Positions 49,401-58,361 of a stretch of DNA of 64,000 nt are shown here, in pieces. Position 1 is the stretch's first letter; every line of letters starts with the position of its first letter. The notes under the pieces are model-generated. The model was not told the DNA's origin and searched no databases. It worked only from the letters and a program-made list of their open reading frames with translations. A program made the translations under genes and the position numbers. The stretch spans positions 70,991,900 through 71,055,899 of the forward strand of contig NC_044277.2 of the NCBI RefSeq assembly GCF_004027225.2. The letters are read 5' to 3'. Source of the stretch: Strigops habroptila. Lineage: Eukaryota > Chordata > Aves > Psittaciformes > Psittacidae.

Positions 49401-50023
49401 GCCAAGGCAGGGCCACCTAAAGCAGGTTACACAGGAATGCGTTCAAGCGGGTTTTGAATGTCTCCAGAGAGGGAGATTCCACAACCTCCTCGGGCAGCCT
49501 GTTCCAGTGCTCTGCCACCCTCAGCATAAAGAAGTTCTTCCTCATGTTGAGGTGAAATTTCTTGTGTTTTGGTTTATGGCCATTGCTCCTTGTCCTGCCG
49601 CTGGGCACCACTAAAAGACTCTGGCACCATCTTCCTGACACCTGCCTTTCAGATATTTACATGCATTAATGAGATCCCCTCTCAGTCTGCTCTCGACTAG
49701 ACAGGCCCAGCTTCCGCAGTCTCTCCTCCTAAGAAAGATGCTCCAGACCTTGATCATCCGTGTGGCCCTCCTCTGGACCTTCTTCAGTAGCTCCTTGTCT
49801 GTCTTGTACAGAGGAGCCCAGAACTGGACACAGTACTCCAGATGTGGCCTCACCAGGGTCAGTAGAGGGGGAGGATCCCCTCCCTCGACCTGCTGAGCAC
49901 TCTCCTCCCAATGCACCACGGGATACTATTGACCCTCCTGGCTGCAAGAGCACGCTGCGGCTCGTAATCAGCTTACCATCTACCTTAGGCAACCTTTTCA
50001 CAGCCCCATACTTTAAAAAACCA

Positions 50024-50580
50024 GTATAAAGCACATACCTTTGGACAGCTTGAAGATCTGTGCTGCTGGGGATGAAGCCTCCCACCCTCTGCTTTCCAGC
50101 GCCACCACACCCCCGCGAGGATGGCAGGGACTTACCCGCTGCCCTCCGGACCACGCCTCGCCTTTGCTCCACACCTGTGGAGGATGAGGCTGCCCAGAGC
50201 CTGATGGCGGCTGTACCCAGCACAGCCGGCTGTGGACCGTTGAGGAGCAGCCCTGCTGGGGCCTGGTACCCCACAGGCCTGGGCTCGCTGTGGAGCAGCC
50301 GCACAGGGCGGGCTGGGTACCTGCAATGGAGCCTGTGGGCAGAGGGGTGGGTGAAGGCCCCAGATGAGGCTGCTCAGAGGCATTAAGACCCACTAGTGCT
50401 CTCTGGACCCTGCCATCGTTTTACAGGGATCACCCCGCAGGGTCAGTGTCAGGACAGGAGGTGTGACTGCTGCAAAATGGCCGCCCCCCCGGGCAGCGGG
50501 AGAGCCCAGGTGGTCCTAGAGCTATCTTGCTGTCTTCTTAAGAAGAAGCAAGACGAGAAGCTGTCTGCTCTTCTGCCCTG
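50024..50580. other. GC-rich block with promoter-like motifs
   Basis: About 550 bases, much richer in G and C than the neighbourhood and containing roughly 18 CpG by eye, lie between two CR1 tails. A TATA-like AGTATAAAGC occurs near 50,024, and the sequence GCAAAATGGCCGCCCCCCCG near 50,472 contains a YY1-type AAnATGGCCGCC core of the kind found in CpG-island promoters and at retrotransposon 5' ends. A 12-base palindrome CTTCTTAAGAAG lies near 50,534. Frames of 83 to 126 codons occur on both strands and look like GC-driven chance frames. It may be an unrecognised repeat, a piece of transposed CpG-rich DNA or a small promoter. Confidence 0.45.
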
Positions 50581-50594
50581 AGCAAGAGGCAACT

Positions 50595-50628
50595 CTCTTT
50601 CTCATCGTTTCCAAATCTGCTTTTCAAA
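50595..50628 (-). repeat. Repeat A, right copy (inverted)
   Basis: Reverse complement of 49,222-49,255 with one mismatch in 34. It lies 25 bases upstream of the right copy of repeat B, so relative to B its orientation is flipped compared with the left locus. Confidence 0.95.
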
Positions 50629-50653
50629 TCCATATTCCACCCACAGCAGTGCT

Positions 50654-50772
50654 CCCTTCAGACGTGCCCCTGGCTGCCTGCAGTGTGCAGCTGCAGGGTC
50701 TGCCTCACATGGCTCTAGCCAAAGAGTAACCATGGGGCTTTACTTTGGGATTGTTTCGTGAATGATATCCTG
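50654..50772 (+). repeat. Repeat B, right copy (119 bases)
   Basis: Direct repeat of 49,282-49,400, same length, about 14 differences. After it the sequence (ATGTCCTCTGAACTAGG onward) is unrelated to what follows the left copy. Confidence 0.95.
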
Positions 50773-50902
50773 ATGTCCTCTGAACTAGGAGCACAAAGAC
50801 CCCAGGCTGAGAGGCGAGGCTCGGCTTTCCCAGGGAAATCCCTGGGAATGTGGTCCTGGCTCTGCACAGGTGTAGGGGATATCATCTTTTCTTCTCTAAG
50901 CT

Positions 50903-51585
50903 GCTTGATGGAAAAGGACCTGGGGGTGCTGATTGATGGCTGGCTGAACATGAGCCAGCTTGTGCCCACGTGCCCAAGGCGGCCAACAGCATCCGGGCCT
51001 GTATCAGCAATAGTGTGGCCAGCAGGGCCAGGGCAGTGATCATCCCCTGTGCTGGGCACTGGTGAGGCTGCACCTCGAATCGTGTGCTCAGTTCTGGGCC
51101 CCTCACTACAAGAGAGACATTGAGGTGCTGGAGCTGGTCCAGAGAAGGACAACGGAGCTGGTGAAGGGCCTGGAACACAAGTCTTGTGAGGAACAGCTGA
51201 GGGAACTGGGGGTTTTCAGCCTGGAAAACTGTCTGAGGGAGACCTTATTGCTCTCTACAACTACCTGGAAGGAAGTTGTAGCGAGGTGGGGGTTGGTCTC
51301 TTCTCCCAAGTAAAGAGTGATAGGACAAGAGGAAATAGCCTCAAGTTGCACCAGGGGAGATTTAGACTGGATATTAGGAAAATTTTTTTCACTGAAAGAG
51401 TTGTCAAGCACTTGAACAGGCTTCCCAGGGAAGTGATCGAGTCACCATCCCTAGAGATATTTAAAAGAGGTGTAGATGTGGCACTTAGGGACATAGTTTA
51501 GTGGTGGACTTGGCAATGTCAGGTTAATGGCCGGGCTTAATGATCTTAAAGGTATTTTCCAACTCAAACAATTCTGTGATTCCAT
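50903..51585 (+). mobile_element. CR1 LINE 3' part, plus strand
   Basis: It begins around GATGGAAAAGGACCTGGGGG and ends with ACAATTCTGTGATTCCATGG, the CR1 3' tail. ORF2 C-terminal sequence is readable in two frames, 51,062-51,313 and 51,286-51,501 (with [20 protein letters not shown]), with a shift near 51,290. It is 5'-truncated, about 680 bases, and opposite in orientation to the copies at 44.1-47.4 kb and 49.1-50.0 kb. Confidence 0.92.
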
Positions 51586-51624
51586 GGCTGAAAAAAAGTG
51601 ACATCGAACTGCTCATTCTTTTAG

Positions 51625-51672
51625 CAAAAAAAAAAAAGAAAAAAAAACCCAAAACAAAATAAAAGAAAGAAG
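51625..51672. repeat. A-rich low-complexity tract
   Basis: Mostly A with scattered G and C. It starts about 40 bases past the CR1 tail and is separated from it by non-A sequence, so it is not the CR1 end itself. Confidence 0.85.
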
Positions 51673-52187
51673 ACAAGGGCAACCAGCAGCCACCAGGTTA
51701 AAAAATGGTCTCTGATTATCTTTCAGTGGAAGTTAGGGTTTTTGCTACATGCCAAAAGGGTACAGCATACCCCGTTACATATTCTCATTATCAAACCAGT
51801 CTATTACAGGAACGGTATCCCCCTACATGTCTCTGTTAAGGTTGTGCAATAATTTCCACTCTAACCCGCTCTGTCGGTCAGCCACTTAAATCTCTTGCTC
51901 AAACTTCTACCCTTTGGGTTAAAAATTTCCACATTTGGCCTCTGCTTTAAGCTACAACTTTTTGGAAATGTGAGGTAAAACTGTCTTCTGAGTATAAGGG
52001 AAAAGGAAAACACATTTCTCTGTGTCAAAAAAAACCCCAAAACTGAATCAAAAAATGTCACTGCTTTTTCACAGCTCTGGGGATGGCTTAAGATGAAAAA
52101 AAAAAAAAATCATTGTAAAAAGAGTCTTGTTAAAAGAGAAGTATATTTCCTAGGCTAGAAGGCTGCTGGGTTGGAGTTGACAGCAAC
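51673..52187. other. Non-coding, nothing recognised
   Basis: Ordinary AT-rich DNA with a 13-base A run near 52,100. Confidence 0.5.
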
Positions 52188-52330
52188 ATGTGTGTGTGCG
52201 TGCCTTAGTAAACAGTTGTGAGTTGATATACTTTTTTACATATATAGTATATAAAGTATATACTTTTTATACAAAGTATACTTTTATATATCTGTTAAGA
52301 GATATATATAGTAAAAGTGTGTATGTGTAA
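52188..52330. repeat. TG/TA-rich palindromic microsatellite region
   Basis: A TGTGTGTG stretch is followed by AT-rich sequence built of nested palindromes: AAAGTATATACTTT at 52,253-52,266, AAAGTATACTTT at 52,273-52,284, and an imperfect 26-base palindrome at 52,247-52,272 with 12 of 13 pairs matching. Such DNA can extrude cruciforms and is prone to breakage and length change. Confidence 0.85.
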
Positions 52331-54179
52331 GTGTGCACTGTGCTCCATACGGATACTGTGTATGTAAGTTTTTAAGGTACCTATAGAGAATCACATGTTG
52401 AGAGCAGGCGATGCAGTGCCCAGCAAAGGCACAGCTAGGATGCCAAATCCGCATCCAGACTGTCTAAGGTAGAAAATTATTCAGAAAGTACAATTAGGGA
52501 TACTGATTGAGGGCCCAGTGAATTTCATAGTTTTTCCTCTACTTCGTTTGAAAGTTCTAGGACTGGGAGTTCTGAAAGACTGCAAACACCCGTGGGAGAG
52601 ACGCCTTGGTGTGTTTGCACAGGTGATAAATGTACCTCCACCAGCTGCTCATCTCCTCAGCTGCCAAGGCCCCCCTTTCTGAAGCATGGACAGGCCTAGC
52701 TTACTGGTTAGGTAAATAACTACCAGGCAGGATCTCTTAGAGTAAGGGGTATTTATGTGAGCTGGTGGAGTTTTGGCAAGCTTCAGAAAGTGAAATAATT
52801 GCTTTTAAACTATTGTTTTTCTGTTTATTTTAATTTCCTAAGAAATTCTGTAGAAGAATTTTGCTAGCAGAAGCTTGACCATGGTTTAAAAAATGAGGAG
52901 AAAATATTTTCCAGTGTAAGGGAGTCTACTCACTTGGAAGAGAAATAACCTGAGCAAGGCACCACAGCAGGCAATGTCTGCTGCATGCAGCCAATGCTCC
53001 CTCTTGCTTCCTCCACCCCTGATAGCTGTCCCTTCCCAGGAAAGCTGTGACCTGGGAGAGATGTTGACGCCAGTGATGTGCAGTCCCTTCAAGCTGTGTG
53101 AGAGCACAGCGTCATATCCTCTGTGCTTCCGCTGTTATTGATTGGCCCTTTTCTGCATTTTGGGGCACTCTTAGAAGCGCAGCTCTTCTGAAAAAACAAC
53201 TACTTCGAAGTGAGCACTGATGTCATTGCTGACATTATGCTCTTTCCATTTTACATCTTGTATCTATGGCTGTAACTAAAAATGGCATGGTTTTACCTTT
53301 TATTTTAAAAATACTACTGAGTCATATAACTCCCTCCTCCTATTTACAGTTTCTTAGCTTCTCTTTGGCAAATACAAAAAGCGTGCCTTTGACAAAGCTG
53401 TTTTAAGAAAAGACAGACAGAAGCTATTTTCAGGGAGATTATCTGAGGCACCAACAGTTGGCCTTATTCTATCCCTACCGAAATAGTTCTTTGTTTTTAA
53501 TGTCTTTTATTTAAATAATAAAGAATAAAAGAGAAAACATCATCTGATCGGAAGTCATCTGTACAATCTAGAAATGCTTGTTAGACCGTGGGTGGTCAGG
53601 AGCCCATGGCTTTCTCCAGTTCCAGACTAAAGCAGAGACCCCCCTGTCTTGACTGGGGTTCTGGTCAGCATCATTTCCAGAGTGTCATGTGATAGGGGCT
53701 TCCTAACCTCACAGCGGGCACTCTAATCCTGAATGAAAAACATGTCCTAAGAATATTTTAAATCAGCATTATCTCTGTTTGTGCAACAGTTGCAAGGATA
53801 AGGTAGCTGCATATGCTATTCACATTCCATTGATCGATCCTGCAATTCACAGATAACTTGTCATACACTCTTGACTTTTTTTAGTTTTTGTTCTCTGACT
53901 GTACAACCTGATGATAAATGGAAAGGAGGAATAGTTGTGTTAAAATCTTCACCAAAACTTCAAACAAACATGAAGTAAAAAGAGCACAAAATTCCGTTGC
54001 TCTAAACTTCTGGTTGAAATATTAATAAGGAAGTTTAGAGATCAGAGCAAAGCTTCTGGAATTCATAGAAGGCGGCTTTTCAGGATTTTAAAATTTCATT
54101 TTTCAAAAGACCCAACCTTTTAGGCCTTCCTGGTTGCGCTTTGTGTGTTCTGCTTGCAAGGTATATATGCTGTGAGAAA
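52331..54179. other. Non-coding, nothing recognised
   Basis: Only short frames and no recognisable repeats. Confidence 0.5.
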
Positions 54180-54500
54180 GAATGCTTTCTCATGGAGAGT
54201 AAACAGTTTTATAGCAATTAATTAAATTAATCTAATTCCAAATCCCATGGATTTCTCTTGAAGTAAACAAATGCCCCAAATTAAACAGAAGTTAATCACC
54301 TTGTTTAATTGGGATCTCAGCAACTCCCCCATGGCTTTATCATTTTTGAAACGTTATAAGCAATTTGTACTTGTGAATAGGACTAAAAAGGCTTTCCTGA
54401 CCGATGGAGTTGAGATGGAATGGGTTGACGATAAAGGATCTATTAAAACATCATTGGAAAAAGCTCTATAGTTCATGCATTGGCTCGATTAATCTCTATA
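54180..54500. other. AT-rich stretch resembling a conserved non-coding element
   Basis: Contains GCAATTAATTAAATTAATCT and other TAATTA/TTAAT cores in non-repetitive sequence. A plus-strand frame of 66 codons at 54,271-54,471 overlaps it but has no recognisable domain. The texture suggests an enhancer-like conserved element; a real small coding exon cannot be excluded. Confidence 0.25.
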
Positions 54501-55820
54501 GATTTTTTAATGCTATTGCTGGAAGGCTGGTGTTGGAGAGGGAGAGAGGAAGAATGCAACCTTCTTTTTTGCACTTCATGGATCCTTAACCCTTATTTAA
54601 AGAGGACTTTGGATTTTAGACCAAATAACTGTTCTTGTAATTATATCAAACAGTTAAAAAAAAAAAAAAGCTAGTTAATGATGTTCAACATAAGTAATCA
54701 TGTTAAATAGTGAAATTTAATTTCTTAAAAACTTAAATCCTCATATCTTTTGGAATGCATTGTACTGTAGGATGTCTGAGTAAATTAAATTCTCCCCTGC
54801 ACACTAAAACATCAATTTCCTTATGGTAATTATCTGCTAGATTGGATCTGTCAGTAGCAGGGAAGCATGCCTGACATTATACCCTTTTTACAAAAAATGA
54901 TTACAAAAAATTAAGACGAATGAGTAAAATTAAGGCTGCGGCTGGTAAGCCCATATAAAGCTCTCATAGATCACTTTACATAAGCTACCATTGTACTGGA
55001 TACTAAGCTTTTAATGACTAGTTGCATAATGAGGTGAAGGCCATTAAAGAACAGCAGAGGTAACCGATCACAGAGATAAGAGCTAAAAAATGATTTTCAG
55101 CCAACTAGAAGCAATTTATTATACACAAAAAACACAGCTCTAACTGAAATGTCTGGATAGATGAGGAACTTTTGAAAGTTGACAGGATTTCCTTCCTGGG
55201 GAAGTTTTACAAATACGATGGGAGCCTGTCTCTGTCATATTAGATTCTTTTTCTCTGTTATTCAGTACTCCAGAATTGGTGTGGAGGGATATTTTTTTAT
55301 GTTGTTTCTTACTATGGCTGGACTGTAACACTGCATTTCATTAGCCCACTTGGAAGGTAAATTAGAGTGAGGAGCAGCTGATATAGAAGAAATTCATAGC
55401 ACACTGCCAGTGAGTGGTGTATGGAAGAAGGTTAGTTTTTGCAAGTCAATTGATACCCTATCCTGGGCTGAAAAAAAGCATTCATGTTACAGAACTGCCT
55501 CTCAGGATGGGGGGTTTAGGGTTGCAAGGTGACGTATTGCTCCCACGGCAGTGTAGAAATGAATTTGTAAGTAAATTCTCTTATAATGAGCAGCCACTTG
55601 GGGCCAAACCAGAAAAAGATTGTAAGTGCCTTAAAGGTAGCACAGGGTCAAATGCTGAGGTATCCCCATCTCACAGGGGAAACTACATCCCTAATTTAGA
55701 CTAAGAGAATGTGGGAAAGAGTGCCTAAGGAGTGGCAGGAACTGCAGGTGCATGTGAAAACCTGCAGCTGGGCTGTCTGAAACACTTTGTGTGTAGCCAC
55801 CTTAACCCAGCCAGTGGGAG
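54501..55820. other. Non-coding, nothing recognised
   Basis: A 96-codon plus-strand frame at 55,414-55,704 has no recognised domain. A scrap near 55,660-55,690 (CCCCATCTCACAGGGGAAAC) might be old MIR-like sequence, but it is too short to call. Confidence 0.45.
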
Positions 55821-55900
55821 ATACACACACGGATATATAAACATGTATATAAACACACACAGACACACACACATATATATCTACACACAGATGCACACAC
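55821..55900. repeat. Degenerate CA / TA microsatellite
   Basis: Alternating purine-pyrimidine sequence made of ACACAC, ATATAT and ACATGTATAT blocks. A minus-strand frame through it is an artefact rich in Val, Cys and Tyr. Confidence 0.9.
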
Positions 55901-55922
55901 ATACTAGCATATTTACTGTGTC
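55899..55922 (+). repeat. 24-base dispersed repeat, copy 1
   Basis: The 24 bases starting ACATACTAGCATATTTACTG are identical to 57,616-57,639. Copy 1 directly joins the right end of the CA microsatellite. Flanks of the two copies differ on both sides. Confidence 0.95.
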
Positions 55923-56094
55923 TTTATAAAACCCTATTGTTTACTAAGAAGTATAGCCCTTACAACACTTTCTATCAAAAGAACAACGTGGGGAAGCTAC
56001 TTTACCTTCTTTCCTCCTTTCCCACATCTCCTTTATGTGATATGGAAGTTCAGTAGTGTCCTGGCTTACAGGATTCAACAAGGCTGGATAAACC

Positions 56095-56608
56095 ATAAGC
56101 TGCCTGGAGATAGGGGAGGTTACTATGGACAAATAAGAGTGTCCAGAGGAGGGACACAGGGGTGGGTGCAGGGCGTGAAGCACATCATCTAAGGGTTGCA
56201 TCTAAGGACATCATCTAAGGACTAGGGAACTTTAGCCTAAAGAAAAGGAGTCAGATGGGAGGGTGTAACTGAAATCTTCAACTAATCAAAGAAAGATTAG
56301 AACTCTGCAATGGAGTCCAGTGTTTCTGTGAGGTGCAATTGCCAAGTGACATAAGGCAATAGCCACAGGCCGTAACAAAGACAACACAAGGAAAAGATGC
56401 TCACAGGGAGAGTAGGGAAGGACTGGAATGTGTTGCCCAGAGAGGCTGTGGAGTCTCCATTCTTGGAGATTTTTCATAAGCCAGCTGGGCAAGCCCCTGA
56501 GCAACATGCTTTGCCTTCACTTTGAAGGCCAGATTTTGAATGGGAGGTTTATATAGATGATGTCCAGAGCTCCACTCCAAACTACATTCTTCTGTGACTC
56601 CATGATTC
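56095..56608 (+). mobile_element. CR1 LINE 3' part, plus strand, diverged
   Basis: Internal phrases such as GGGAAGGACTGGAATGTGTT, GCCCAGAGAGGCTGTGGAGT and CTCCATTCTTGGAGATTTTT match the order of the CR1 ORF2 end, and the copy finishes TTCTGTGACTCCATGATTCT, the CR1 tail. It is more decayed than the other three copies. A small internal reduplication of CATCTAAGG occurs at about 56,180-56,222. Confidence 0.85.
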
Positions 56609-57299
56609 TTTTCTGAAACTTATGGCCATCTTATTCCCACAGTAGTTGTGAATCCTACACATATCTCTTCCTCACAAGGAATATCCTAATTCCCAGGATA
56701 GGCTGCTTAGGGAAACTGTTTCGTTATTGTTATTGTTGTTTTCTGGAACTTGATCTAGCTTATGTATGCACTCTGTCAGGTAATTCCATGCATATTCTGA
56801 AACATTTCTGCAGCTGTGTCTACGTGAGCAAATTAAACACCTCGGAGGACTCTTCTTGGCTATACAACTGGAGCAGCTACGCTATTAGATTTTTAGCATG
56901 GTGCCTGACCTATTTTTGGTTCATGCTGTATGGCATTCTTCTCCACTGGCCCAAAAACATCTCCGACATAAATACAGAAATTGGCAGGAGTTACCAATTC
57001 TTTTTACCAGTGGCATCCTTCTTTTGGAGTCTCGCCAAGTTAACAGTACAGATACTGGCTGTTCCTTGACCCAAGTGCCATCAAGTGGCCCTTGATGTGT
57101 TTTAATTCATCAGTGCAGACACAGCCTCAAAGTCTAGGCAACTTTCAGGCCAAAGGGTCAACTTCAGGATGCCCTGGCAGTTGCGTACCTTGATGTATAT
57201 TGTAGGGAGGAGTATTAATCTCATTTTTTGATTTGAGTAATTAAATCCCACCTGACTTTTGCTTTAGGGATATATTGCCCTCCGTGCACCTAATCTTTA
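56609..57299. other. Non-coding, nothing recognised
   Basis: A 93-codon plus-strand frame at 56,788-57,069 has no identifiable domain. No repeat is recognised. Confidence 0.45.
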
Positions 57300-57770
57300 G
57301 CTATTAGAAAGCTGCAGCCTGATTTACAAAGCACTGAAGTCAGGGGACGCTTTTGTATTTTTTTAATATTTTATTTTTGCTAGGAGCTTGTCCAGTTTAC
57401 TGATTAGGTGCATAGTTCGAGCTACCTTGCATTTAGGCAGCTTTATCAAGGCTGTCATTAATACTTCTCTTTTTTAATCACTTACATTTATGATGTGGCT
57501 TGCCTTTTATAACATCTTCAGTCATTCCAGTCATTTCTCCTTTATCCTCTAATTATTTTAAGTATAAATTAGTTTGATTTACAGCCTGCTGACTGTGTCA
57601 TTATCTGAGATATGTACATACTAGCATATTTACTGTGTCAAGCTGATGGTGGCTAATACAATTATATGTTTTTTTCACTGATATCTGATCTGCTAATTAA
57701 CTGGAAAATATTTTGATTGGGGTGACTGCTTACCCAAATTATTTAATTGTCCCATGCAAGGCTGTCAGAA
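57300..57770. other. AT-rich stretch resembling a conserved non-coding element
   Basis: Non-repetitive sequence with TCATTAATAC, TCTAATTATTTTAAG, TGCTAATTAACTGG and similar homeodomain-type cores over nearly 500 bases, without simple-repeat character. It contains copy 2 of the 24-base dispersed repeat. If this stretch is conserved, copy 2 is likely the donor and copy 1 the derived copy. Confidence 0.25.
57616..57639 (+). repeat. 24-base dispersed repeat, copy 2
   Basis: Exact match to 55,899-55,922 in the same orientation, about 1.7 kb away. Confidence 0.95.
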
Positions 57771-58343
57771 AAAAAACAAAAATAAAAATAACGGAAATGA
57801 GCCTAGGAAGTTCTGTGAGATTTCACACTAACAGCTCTTCAGGGTGGGGCTGGCATTAGATAAATAGAGGAATAGCAAGAGCAGGGGGGAGCCTGCAGGA
57901 AAAGAAATTAGCTCGCATTTTAATTTCAATACAGAATAATAGTAAGAGCACTTAGGTTTTATCTATTCCCTTTCCGCCTTGATTTTCCCGCTTTCTTTAC
58001 AAAGCAAGGTGCCCTGCTCCCCATGCTAAAGGAGTGTGTATGTGGGGGAGATGAAGGTTAAGAGAACTGAGACCATAATGAAGGGAAATTGGAAAGCCCT
58101 AACTCTGAGGTCTGTGCCTGGTTAACTGGATTGGACTTCTTTAACGATCTTGGGTGAGCTTTTTAACCTGAATTGACTGCCAGTCAATGTTGAACTGAAC
58201 ATGGTAGAAAGCTGCAAGTAATTTTATCAGCTGTGAGTTTACTCCTACCCTGTGTGAAACACATTGGACACTCTTTCTTCAATAAGTATAGTGGTCCTGT
58301 AAGAAACTTCAGTTTTTAAGCAGAAAGTCTAAGAATTTTTTTA
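57771..58343. other. Non-coding, nothing recognised
   Basis: Ordinary AT-rich sequence. Confidence 0.5.
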
Positions 58344-58361
58344 TTTTTTTTTTTTTTTTTT
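58344..58361. repeat. Poly(T) tract, 18 bases
   Basis: An 18-base T run preceded by a 7-base T run and one A. No retroposed body recognised. Confidence 0.9.

Larger units (their letters stand above)
49145..49985 (-). mobile_element. CR1 LINE 3' part, minus strand, split by a non-CR1 segment
   Basis: The left end CACAGAATCACAGAATCAAA to about 49,218 is the CR1 tail, followed by the normal GAGTTGGAAGGGACCTCTGG phrase. CR1 sequence then stops and resumes at about 49,400 (GGCCAAGGCAGGGCCACC) through to about 49,985. The resumed part carries the C-terminal end of ORF2 in two minus-strand frames, 49,919-49,611 and 49,641-49,417 (with EHWNRLPEEVVESPSLETFK). The interrupting segment, 49,219-49,400, consists of repeats A and B described separately. 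The copy is 5'-truncated and non-functional. Confidence 0.9.

Noticed and set aside
49729..50304. 191-codon minus-strand frame
   Set aside because: It crosses from the GC-rich block into CR1 in a frame that is not the CR1 coding frame, so it is a composite chance frame.
49282..50772. Idea that the two B repeats are terminal repeats of one small LTR-type element
   Set aside because: The left B copy is embedded between two halves of one CR1 tail, and the interval contains the rest of that CR1, so the interval cannot be the body of a single inserted element. The inverted A copy also contradicts simple terminal repeats.
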